DNA from: Nereocystis luetkeana
Taxonomy: Eukaryota > Sar > Phaeophyceae > Laminariales > Laminariaceae
Assembly: GCA_031213475.1 (NCBI GenBank)
Contig: JARUPZ010000004.1
Location: forward strand, 1,661,501 to 1,725,500
Length of the DNA: 64,000 bases
Reading direction: 5' to 3'
Part shown: positions 1 through 12,000 of the stretch, one piece after another
Position numbering within the stretch: the first letter of the stretch is position 1
Layout: the number at the start of each line of letters is the position of its first letter
Program-made: the position numbers and the translations under genes
Notes under the pieces: model-generated
Database searches by the model: none
What the model saw: only the letters and a program-made list of their open reading frames with translations
Told to the model about the DNA's origin: nothing

Positions 1-37
1 AGCTTGGCAAGGACGGCTCACACAGCAAGAGGAGGCC

Positions 38-3000
38 ATGAGGGAACCTGGACGTATGGCCTCGCCTTTTCTTCTGTCCCTCCTCTTGTTGCGAGGCGTA
101 GGCGCCTGGCTGCACAACCGAGCGGCTTCCGGCACGTGTGATGAGACCCAGATTACGGTTGTGGTTGCGTTGTCCTCAAGTCTACGAGCAGCAGGGATGG
201 GGACGATCGCAGGGTGCTATGAAAGGAATACCTATTCCGTGGCCCAGGACCGACCGGTCTACACCAAGACAGCTGAGGGGACCACCTTCGGAGTCTTGGG
301 TTCACAGGTGAGCACCGGCTCCACGGTCATCGAGCCCGGCAGCAGGGGGTGGCGGAGAGGTTGTGCTTTTGCTTGGCGCGGCGGGAACTTGTTTCTGTTC
401 TGCTCTCCTATTTTGCTGCCATCATCTACGTAAAGGCTGCATACTAATAATAAGTCTATTGCAGACAGCCCGTCTACGTACCAGGTATGATGTACGAGCA
501 TACGAGCTGTGAGGTGGTCTATCGACTGCTGTGTCTGGGTGTGTGTTGCCCACACCGCAGTAGTTGCTGCTGATGCGGGCAGATGCTTTTCCACGACAGC
601 AGTCCCCCTCCCTCTGATTCGGTTGTTCCGACCGGTTGCGCGCTCCTGTTTCGCGGCGACTTGATGGTAAACGACGGAGCGTGAGAGGAAACCTCTCCGT
701 GTTTTTTTTTTTTTGCTTTTTTTTCTCTGATAATAATTAACATCACATCGTTTTATTTGTATCATGCCGGTACAACACTGAACGCAGTATCAACATTAAT
801 AGTACCATAAAATATTCATTGCTGATTGTGCGTGCGTAGGCAAGCAAGCAAGAGCAAGCTACGAGGTACGTTCGTACGAGTACAGCAGTACCTGGTATGT
901 TACTCCTGCTTCGACCTGACTGATCCCACCCCGAACGGAGCCCTCCCATGGGTGAAATTTTCCGCCGGGAGGGTACATACACCCACTCGGGGCACGCGTT
1001 TCCGTATGCACAGCAGTTAACAGATGTGTGTGGATGATATTATATGTACCTGATACGTACCATCACTATGGACGGAAATATAAGGAACGATTGGTCGGCA
1101 TAGTCATATCTAAAGGATCATTATAATTCGGTCCATAGTGATACGAGCCCCTTTTAGGACTGCAGTCCCGTTTTGGGGACAAACTACTTAGAATTTGAAG
1201 GGTTTGTCCCTAAAACGGGACTATAAGTTTGCCCTCGAAGAGATTTTAACTGTTACCTGGCACGCACTCTACGTATACATCTTAACCCTTTTAGAACTCC
1301 AGTCCCGTTTTGGGGACACACCAGTCAAATTCCAAGTCGTTTATCCCCAACTGTCCCCAAAAGGAGACTGCGGTCCTAAAAGGGTCAATATACGGCAGCA
1401 TTATCAGATGGACAGCAACTGCTGTCGAGAGCGAGCACCTGTACAGCGTGGGTATATGTTGGGGCTGTTGGCACAATTAGAGTCGACGAGGGGAAAAAAC
1501 TTTTGAACTCGTCTCGCGATGAAAGTGCCTTCCAAGGCACGCGCAGCAGTGGGGAGGGGGGAGAATAGCCTACTCTATTATGTGGCCCTGGATCTGAGCT
1601 TACTAATAATAGGAGGGACCAGGAGCAAAAAGAGCTAAGACAAAAGATGAAATGGAACGAACAGAGAGCACAAGGTGTCGAGCAGGACCGCAGAAGAGTA
1701 CTCGTACATTATTTTTCTTTTTGTCGTCGGTTTGTATCCCGGGGTCCCAGAGGTAGATGCTACTATTAACATTATCACCCCCGGTGATATGGTATCACAC
1801 CCTGGACATTCAATAGACAATGACCACTGCAAAACTGCAATGACGATATGTTTTAGAAACATTGTGCAATGGACGGGTGGGGTCTAGAGTCGACGGTAAA
1901 GGCTATCGATTGGCGCGTATTTCAAACCGTAGTCGTGGGTACTGCTGTCTATTATTAATATTTTGATTTTTTTCTCTTCTTGCCATTACTGCTCTCTGTC
2001 GATATTTTCATATTTCCCTTCCCCAACGCATTTTGAGAGCATATACCGGTATGTTGGTACTACGAGTACTGCAACGACAGCCGCCGGCGCAATCTCAACG
2101 TATAGGAAGTTTGGGCTGGAATCGTCCACCTCGCTATGTTCAGGATGGCACGCCTACATACGCCCAAACACGCATACACACAAGAGCACCGTTCGTAGCT
2201 GTCACAATAAACCTCCTTCAAGTAAGACTACTGCTGTACCGCCGTGGCCGCCACAACTCCGTAGTACATCAGTAATGCCCCCTGTATAATTTTGTCATGT
2301 AAGCGCCATCCAGCAATACCGGCGCTCTAGCGACAACCGGCACTACTCCGCGCATGGCCACACTGGTTACTCCCATCTGTCTGTTCCAAGCGATTTCACA
2401 GGCACTGTATACTATATATAGCGGGCAGCCGGTACTACTGCTGTCGGACCACTGCTGTGTATACGTACTCCAGTTGTATTATGAATTGTGAAAGCCATGA
2501 AGCTAAGATTTACAGGAGAATAAGAAATTCGGAAAAAAAGCCGTTACATTCAACTTTGTGTACGATGCATGCACTTGTGCTGGCCTACAAAACATTTTTC
2601 TTGAGAAAGCAAGCTTGCGCCCCTGTTTCTTATATACCTGGTACAGTTAGTGTATCCCCCCGAATGACCAAAAACTATGAAGTCTAGAGCGTACGGCTTA
2701 CTTTTTCGGGAAAGCACTAAGAAAATTGTATTATTATGGGGGACCATATTAATCCGTTTAGTACCGCAGTCCCGATCTGGGGACAAACCATTAGTACCGC
2801 AGTCCCGTTTTGGGGAGAAACCAGTCAAATTCCAAGTAGTTTGTCCCCGAAACGGCACTGCGGTTCTAAAAGGGTTAAATAGAACCTATGGTACACACAA
2901 AACCTATATATTTCGCTATTTTTACTAACAGTATTTGGTCCTGTTTACTATGGTCCCCCGTAATATTAGAATTCGTGCTCGGCGGCGAGCGCTACTCTAT

Positions 3001-6000
3001 ATACCGGGTGAATCCTACCGGCACTATAGTGCCTGTGGTCGCTATCTATGGTGCCGGTATGCGCCAGGCAACATTACCTGAACATTACAGGCACTGTAGA
3101 TAGCGACAACAGGCACTACTCCCTATACTGCCGGACTGGCTGGTGAAGCCCATCTGGGCCAAGCGATTCCGCAGGCACTACAATTAATATTAGTACTAAT
3201 ACTATAGCGGGCAACCGGCAACGCTCAACCGGCACTATTAATAGTAAGGAACCACTGCTCCTACTGCTGTACCTGGTACCGCTTTGCTCCTAAATACAAG
3301 TATCTTTTATGCTGAATAATAATGTATAAACGATACTTGAAATTTGGGACAGATTGGTACACATAATATATACCAGGTATAATACTGCCGTCTCTTGGCG
3401 ATGCTCAAGTTTTTTTTGTGTCACGTTAACCCCTTTAGAACCGCAGTCCCATTTGGGGATAAAACTACTTGAAATTTGACTGGTTTGTCCCCAGAACGGG
3501 ACTGCGGTTCTAAAAGGGTTAACGTATCAAGGCAATTGGTCAGATCACGTACGGACGCGTATGGTATCATATCACAGATATTTCTTGTGCGCGGCCCATT
3601 TGCTGTGTGCTGCTACTGCTGTAGTATTATACTACTGCTGTATTACTGCTGTATTACTGCTGTACGTGCTGCACGTGTACTCATTTTTTTCTTCTCCTTT
3701 GGCATGATCGCTATTTCTGTATCGTATCGATCGTCTTTTTTTTCTTTGCTTTTTTTTCTTTGCCCTTTTGATGTCAGTCCCAACGGGCTTCAACTGTATC
3801 ACACGGGTAGATAACAGGTGATAAGATAGCACACACACCCTGGGACGAAAATCTGAGCCGAGTTTCTCCAAACCACGCCTTAACCCCTTTAGGACCGCAG
3901 TCCCGTTTGGGGACAAAACTACTTGAAATTTGGCTGGTTTGTCCCCAGAACGGGACTGCGGTTCTAAAAGCACACACACGCAACGAAAGCTGTGGTGTGT
4001 TGGAAGGACCTCGTCGAGGCCTTTCCAGAGACGCATCGCTCGGGGCTATTATGCTGTTATGCTACGAAGTATTCTCTTATTACTGCTATTTCATACCTGG
4101 TACAGTACACACTCTTCACATTGCCTAGAAAACCGGCGATAACTTCAGTGGCATTCGCCCGAGGGGGTGTATTGTCTCATCACCCGTGTTGCACATGCCG
4201 TATTGTTGCGAGCAAACGCCCCCCGGGGGCGCTTCAAGTATGATTTTGCAGGTGTAAAAAGACGCCCCGAGACGTTTTTGTGATACCGCGGCGTATTCCG
4301 GAAATACATTTCCGGCCTCTTGCCCTCCCGGGGCGGCACGAAAAACAAAGAACACAGACACACACACCTCTTACAAGCGGGGCGGTACAAAAAACTCAAG
4401 AAAAAGCACTTACATCTCTCATACGCACACAGCAACAGCAAGACAGTAGAGCGGGTGTTGGTCGTGTCGCAACCCAGCAGCACCGACAAAGGCGCTCATC
4501 ACCGACAAAAGCACTGACGATCAATCAAACTCTTTTTTGGGGAATCTTGCGTCGTTCTGGTGGGAAGCGGTGCCCAAGAGGAAAGGGCACGCCGGCCCCA
4601 GTACCCGCGCCTGTTGGTCAGGTGGTACAGCGCGGGTCCGTCAGGAAGCGAGCCCGTCATCATCGCGTACGCACGAGCACGAGCTGTTATAAACGCCACC
4701 CCCCCAGTGCATTCTACAAACGGTAGCACGGCACTCGTTCGACTGGCTGGGTGACACATCGTGTTTGAAAGCCAGCACGTCTAAAACATCGTGTTTGAAA
4801 GCCAGCACGTCTAAAACATGTCCGGTTCTCGGTCCGCGCCTGACTTGCTCGTGTTTCGCTGCTGTTTCTCAAGACACGGCATTCAGTTTCCTACGGTACG
4901 TGAAGCAGCAATCCGTTGCCTGCTTCGAAAACAGCCCCATCTCCCACACTCAAAATAACTTTTCAGCTTGGCCCCGGGGCGTTTTACCCCAAATTTTATA
5001 GGGAGGGCGTTAACCGTCAGGCGGAGGCGTTTTTCGCATCTTGTTTTGACAGGGCGCGTATGCACTCCGGATCTTGGCCGTTTTTTGCTATTACGGCGGA
5101 CCATAGTTAATAGGACATATGGTATACATAAAAACCTGTACGTTTAACCATTTTTAATGACAATATTTGGTCCTATTAACTATGGTCCCCCGTAATAGTA
5201 ATAGCGCCCCGGGGCGACGGGGGGGGGGGTTACTCGCAATGTTACGGTATGTACCGTGACCCTATCTTCTACTGAAATCGTTGCCCCACACTAATTCCGA
5301 GTGTTTCCTCCACAAGAAACGTGCGTGCAAGCAGCATGCTGTGTAAGCATAGGGGAATACCTTAACTTCGCGTTCACCGTGGTTTGTGAGTGCTACTCTT
5401 TATACCAGGTACCTGGTATGTATTACTATTATATTAGTATTACTATGCCCCCGCGTAATGGTCATCGGACACGTCACTGCTCCCTTCCTCCTCTCCTCAG
5501 CACTACTCCGTCGTACGTCCCTGGTACGTCTTTGCTGCTGATCCGTAACTGCCCTGTCTGGCTGTATACTAATGTCTGTATCATTTTTGTCTTGCCTTCA
5601 TGATTTGGCCAGGCTTCAGATAGCGCGCGTGGTGAACCGCGGTGGGTAATCGCCCAGATTCACGACCCCGAGTCCTTCGAGGACATGGGCGGCATCGACA
5701 GGCGCGGCTCGGTGGAGGCGGGGGTGGAGACGGGGGTGGGAGTGGAGGCTTTGGTCTGCACATCTGGCGGGGACTGGGGGGCGATCGGCTCGCCATCGAG
5801 GGGACAAGGCTGGAAATGTGAGCGGACATCCTTAACCTCAGCATTATCTACTCCTGGAGTAACATTATAACCTGTGTTTGTCGAGACAAGAAGAGTAGCA
5901 TACCCGGTGCGAAGACCGATTATGACGGTTTCGTTTTTTGGCTCGGAATAGCGGTGGTTGATTTGGTCTCATGCCAACGGGAGGGCGCACCGACGGAAGA

Positions 6001-9000
6001 GTTGGTGTCTGGATGTACACCGACAGGCCGGGAAGCAAGCGCAGCAGTGCTCACTCGTCCACCACCATCCGGTGTCACGCGCGAAGAAAGCTGCACGAGC
6101 ATAACAGGCGGGTACGAGCGGACGGCGCGACACTCCCTGGTGTTGGTGTCGATAAGCGTATAGGCTTGGGCCATGGTTATGCCAAGCAATAACCCATGTA
6201 TAGCGAAATGGTCCATTGTATCTCGCGCTAAAATAGCGAAAATACTCCATTTCAACCCACGTTCGAATAGCGACTGCAGTAGCAAACGACGAGTGCGGTT
6301 TTGACGAGCGTCTACCGTATACCAGGCAACACGCAGTATTGCACACCCCGTCGGACTATTGTTGGAGCTGAGTTTCTCGACAACGGAGAGGGCGCACTGA
6401 ATACGACGAACGACGAGCGTATGGAAATATTCTTAACGAGATCGTCCCAACCACCGCACTTTTAGTTGTGCCCCCCCCCCCCCCCTCTGGTACCAATGAA
6501 CGATGCCGCGCTCGTGTTCGAACACATCCCCTATGCTACGTAACCCCTCTTCAAGCAGTGCCGGTACAATATGCGCTCAGGGCCAAATACCAGCACTATA
6601 TATAACCGCAACCGGCAATATATACTCCGTCCGCACACTGCCACAGTGGTTAATCCCGTCTCTGCCAAGCGCTTGCGCAGGCACTATCTATAGCGGGAAG
6701 CTGGCACTATAGAGGGGCCACTACTGGACTACTATTACGGGAGACCATAATTAATAGGACCAAATATTGTTAATAAAATGGTTAAATGTACCTGGTATAG
6801 GTTTTTATGTTTACCATAGGTCCCATTAACTATGGCCCCCCGTAATAATATTGATAGGTATATAGCCGGTCGCCCCGGTGGTTCAAGTGGTTAACCTCGA
6901 ATTCTACTTGTGTTTGAGCCCTGGGTTCGAGCCCCAGGTGGGTCGGGCTTTTGACTTTATTTGCAAAAATCAAAATCAAAAGGATTCAATTGTTGAGAGC
7001 GCCTTGCAGCGTGGGTAGGCACAATTCGATGCGAGTGGACGAGGGAAGAAAATGCTGAAATGTTCTTGCGATAAAAATGAAGGCACGTGCCGTAGCGGGA
7101 AGGGGGGAGAAGAGCCTGCTATGTGACCCCGGATCTGAGTTACGAGTTGGAAGGAGAGAGAGAAGAAGATGGGCGTATATAATAAATGGGATGAGAAAAA
7201 AAAAAAAGTGCATACACCTCAGCCTCATGGGCCGGGTTTATGGTGTGCCTGGTGCTGTAGTCGCCGTGCCTTTCGACGCTACTACCCCCTCTCTCATGCC
7301 CCCAGAACGGATTGCAGTAACGGAGAGAGGCAATGTATGCATACGTACAAGCTGTAGCCAGGGACTCGGACGTGTGAGCGGTGTGGCTGGTGCTGTAATA
7401 GTCACCTCTCAAGTTCCACAGCGGTCGCAGGGGTCGCAGTGACGAAGACAGCTAATATATGAGCTGTCCCTAGGAAATTGGACGTATGGATGGTGTGGCT
7501 ATTGCTGCAATACCACCTCTCAGGTCCCACAAGAGTTGCAGTATCAAAAACAGCCGCTATGGGGGGTGCACTCATTGGCGTGACTGGACGGAGTCGTATG
7601 TGTGGCCGTAGACTCTGGTCTCTCTACAATGCCGGGACGGAGCATGTCGGGTTTTCACCGACCAGGCAGACATTGCTTGCACCAAGCGCGAAGCGCCGTG
7701 AGGTGTCCAGCGAGTCGCATGAAGGGTGAGCTGCATCCCACTAAGAACCGCTTGTGAGGCGGACTTGCATATGGATGACAGCTTCAATGGGTTGATTTAA
7801 TTTCCGGCGTAGGCAATTCCAGAGATAGCAATGGGAGTACTATGTAACTGCCTCTTGAGTGCCTCAGTTCCCTTGTGCGGAGTAAAGGCTCTTTACCTCG
7901 CACGAATGATCCAACTGGACCACCAGCTGTGGGCGACCGCCAAAATTTTCAATATTAAAAAAACGGTACCATGGTTGCCTAGTTCACGCAGTGAGCGGCA
8001 TGTTTTACAGTGCCGTTGCCATCCGACGCCAACCCAACCTGTGTATGATAGGGGCTATGGGGGGTGCCTGGCCGTAGTCGAATGACTCATGCCGGGACGG
8101 AGCGCGTCGGGTTTTTTACCGACCAGGCAGACATTGCTTGGACCAAGCGCGAAGCAAGCGCCGTGAGGTATCCGGCGAGTCGCATGAAAGATTACCTGCA
8201 TCCTACTAAGAGCCGCTTGTGAGGCGGGCTTTCTTGCAGTTATGGATGACGGGTGCGTCGAATTAGTTATCTCTTGCGGCGACCCTCTTCCCTCAGCCCG
8301 AAGCCGCCCCGCCGGCTTGTGAGTGTGCCGTGCGCAGCAAGTACATGGTCTACCTTTTCCCTCACCGCCGCTTTCGACTCCCTCCCATGCGTCCTGCCGG
8401 CTCTGTTACTACCAGGAAGGAAACCTACCTGCAGTAGTCAGAGTCAAATACGTGTGTAAGGATAAGTGGAGATATAGGTGGATACTATTTTGATGCATAC
8501 GGTTTTGCGTTTCATCAGGGGTTCTGATCCCCCCCCCCCCCTCCACCCGTGTTTCTACGGCGACGCCTTCTATGACGTACCAGGTATAGGCGGAGCTGAT
8601 GGGGACGGCTCTGAGAGCGCGGAAGAAGGCTTGGTGTCTGTCAGCTGCGGCTGCGCGGATGCTGACGAAGGAGGAGCAAGCACCGCGCTTGGCGCCATGG
8701 GCATCGGCGACGGTGGCGGCAGCGGAGGCGGACGCGGAGGCGGAGGAGGCGGTGGGGGGGGGGCTAGCGGGAACCCTAGAGTTGTAGACCAAACCGCGTT
8801 CGTCCGAAGGAGACGTCGCGCTGAGGTGGTTGCGGTGCCGGATGGCAGCAGCAACTCTTCTACGAACAGCGACAACTCCAGTTCGAACAACGAGTGAGTA
8901 ACTGGCGTGTTTTTATTTAAGGGGGGGGGGGTGAGGGATGGTGGGAGTATTTTTGTGCTCGGTGATTTCGACAACTCGGTTATGCATGGATATGTCGGGG

Positions 9001-12000
9001 GTGTTTTTTTTTTGGGAGGGAGGGAAGATGGGAGGGGGGGGAGGATGTTGTTCGGTGATTCGGATAACTCGGTTGTGTATGCAGTTATGTGTTTGTTGGG
9101 GGGGGGCAAGGAAGGATGGGGATGCTTTTTGTTTTTCGATGATTCGGGTACCTTCGATTATTTTGGTGATTCGGTTACCCAGCACCGTGGCCGGTCCGGG
9201 CCGCACGAGCGAGTAAAAACTGAAGACCAACCCCCTCCCCTCCGGCGCAGTGATAAGTGGCCGTGTGTACAGCACGTTTGGCTCTTCTCATTTTTTTTAC
9301 TGCGAGCTTACACAGGGGTTCACTACGAGCTGGGTTCGCCCAGAGACTCACATTCATTCTTCAAGTCATACCTATGCAATGCCGAGGAGTTGGGAGGAAC
9401 ACGGCTTATCGGTGCAATCAGCCAATCACAGCGCGTATGCACGTGCTCTCTGACGTCGCCTTTGGCACTTTTCTCCACTCGTAGCTGACGCAAGTAAAAC
9501 CAGCTGAACCCGCCGCACTTCATGTATAGGTTTTAGACTGCAAAAAAAAAATGAAACCGTTTTTGTTTGCGGCGGAATCACAGATAAGTTTTTCGAAAAC
9601 ACAGCAACACATCAGCAGCACACACAGAGACACACGTGATCCCAGCGCGCACACGAGAGCGCGGCAGTATGGCTGCCAACCGCTCTCCCACAGCCACACA
9701 CCAGTGGCAGAAGACGTCAATCTCCGGCTCACCGCAACATTCTGGACATGGAACTTGGTAACATCCTGGGCCTAGCGGCCAGCTTGGGGGGACAGGGGTA
9801 AAGTTTTGGTGTGCCTTACTGTTCGAGTATGTCATGCGTACAGATAATATGTCGTTGCTTGACAGTAGAACGTGTGACGCAGCTGTGCACAACGCAAGAT
9901 ATGATTATGCTACCAATAACTAAGGCCTGTGAGGCCCAACACTACCCATACCGTACGTGACAGAATAGGGTCCTACTACTGCTTGCTGTACTACTGCACT
10001 TGTATCGCCAAACAACTCGTTATGAGAGAGGTCTACATGAATTACATATTCCCAGTACCACCCTTGTCGGTGCTGTCGTTGCTCTTAAAGGGGAAACGTC
10101 AAGGTTTCAACTACGGAGCGGGGTGGTATCCTACAATGTGGGGGTGGTATACTGCGTCACCTTCAATTGATGACCGAAAAAAATACGGGAATATCCACGC
10201 GTTTTTTTACGAATTTTGATCTGAAATTTTGACACGTGATTTTTAGTAGTATGGCAAACGTAATTGCGGCTGCACCTTCTTGTTTTTTTTGTTTTGTTTT
10301 TTTTACATCCCTTTGTCGCAAAACAAATATTCACAAGTATCGGCCTAACTTGTGAAAAAAAAAGAAAAAGAAAGAGGTGCAGAGGCAGATTGCATTTGTA
10401 ATACTACTCGAAATCACGTGCCAAAATTTCAGATCAAAACTCATAAAAACCGCGTGGATATTCCCGTCCAACCTTGTTTTCAGCGTTTGGGCCAATCCAG
10501 CTCGCAAGGGCCTCAAATGTACCGGTTAGTGTGTGTGTTCTTTGTTTTGTAGGACACGGGTATAGCTGTTGTTGTTGTTGTTTGTTGTTTGTTGTTAAGA
10601 GTAAAAACGTTACAAGTCGTATATCTTGTAGTCTTTAGCTAACGAGCCCCGGCCCGAGTCGATAATAATTGCGCGTTTGGCCTGTAGTCCTGCTACCCCT
10701 GTAGCACTAATACAGCGTGTTTGTCCTATATTTGCAGATGCTATGCTAGCACGGCTGTGATCCGACCAGCGGGTCAGGCCCGGAGATCCTCAAAATCTTC
10801 CGGGTCGTGTCGGGTCAAGAGGTGTTCGAAATCTAACGAATCGGGTCGGGTCGGGTCGGGTCGGTTCGGGTCGGGTCGGGTGGCCCCATCTGACAAGACC
10901 CTCGAGCTGTGACACGACCCGTCAACGGCCCTGCTTTTTGTACAGTGCGATTAATGACTGCCTCACCCATCGCTTACCCGAGCTGTGCTCGGCCGTCTTC
11001 CATCCATCCTCGCACTTTTCAACCATCGTTTTCCCCCCAACTTTCCACGCGCGCATCTATCCCATCCTTGGCGCGGCAGTATTTCCGGGTTTTGGTCGTG
11101 GATCGTCATCTCGGCTTGCGTTATTGGGCTGACCGTGCTGTGCTGCGTCGGTTGGTACATCCGGAATCCTTGGTGCAAGAGCGCGCCGCTTGGAGGTAAG
11201 GAAAGCAGCGCTCAGTTTAGATACAGTTCGGTGTTTTCGGCGAAGCCCAACGGTCAACGTAAAGTGAATCACCAAGCAGGGCGTTTGGATTTGAGATTAG
11301 AAAAAAACGAGAAGAAGGCGAACTCAACAAAAAATCTTTCGGGACTTCTTTTGCTCTTCGTGTGATTTCAATTTGGGGAGGTTGCCCTACCCGACGTGGC
11401 ATGTTTCTGAAACCGAAGCAAGCCACGCAAACTTGAGCCGTGTTGTCGACTGCTTCAGAGGTGAGATTCACCATTCCCGAGAGACAGGGCCACCGGAGCA
11501 GCCGCAGCGCAAGTTCCGACGGGCCCTAGCACAGAGTAGACCATCCGCGGCGCCTAAACAAATTCACAAGGCGGTCGCAAAACCATTTTTTTTTTGTATC
11601 TCTCTTGGCCTCGCAGAACACACGAGCACCGACCGGGTAACCACTTCGCTCAGAATTTCTATCGCTCTTTCCCCGTCGCTGCTGCCTGCGTGGGGCTTCG
11701 GGGCTGCGCCAAGGGCGGTAGCCTGCCTCTTCGGCGATGCCGTCAGAAACGATCGGCCGCTCGTCGAGGCGCCGCGCGCCGGACGCGGGCCGTCGCTCGC
11801 CTGGTTGGTTGCCCTCGCGTGTTGGTTGCATTGCTCCTTGTGTGTGTCATTCAATGTTTTCAACTAAACACGGTGTTCCTCGATAGGACGCAATCCCTCA
11901 AGAAATTATGTTCTCAATAAAGTCAACTGGAAATTTATTTTTATTCTATTCGATTACATAAAAAAAACAGTTGCTCGTTGGTACAGGCTCTAACGGCTGT

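Noticed and set aside
6870..6950. tRNA gene
   Set aside because: A-box, B-box and T-stem are good, but no acceptor stem pairs, so a SINE-like tRNA relic fits better.
8570..9109. 179-codon minus-strand Pro-rich frame
   Set aside because: It is the reverse of Gly-rich exon 3 and a G-rich minisatellite, so long Pro runs arise from simple sequence.
11461..11867. Additional coding exon(s) of the first gene
   Set aside because: The frame and phase are possible, but the C-terminal part reads as low-complexity Ala/Leu sequence. The exon at 12097 joins 11195 directly with a better acceptor and a short natural tail. It is kept only as an alternative.
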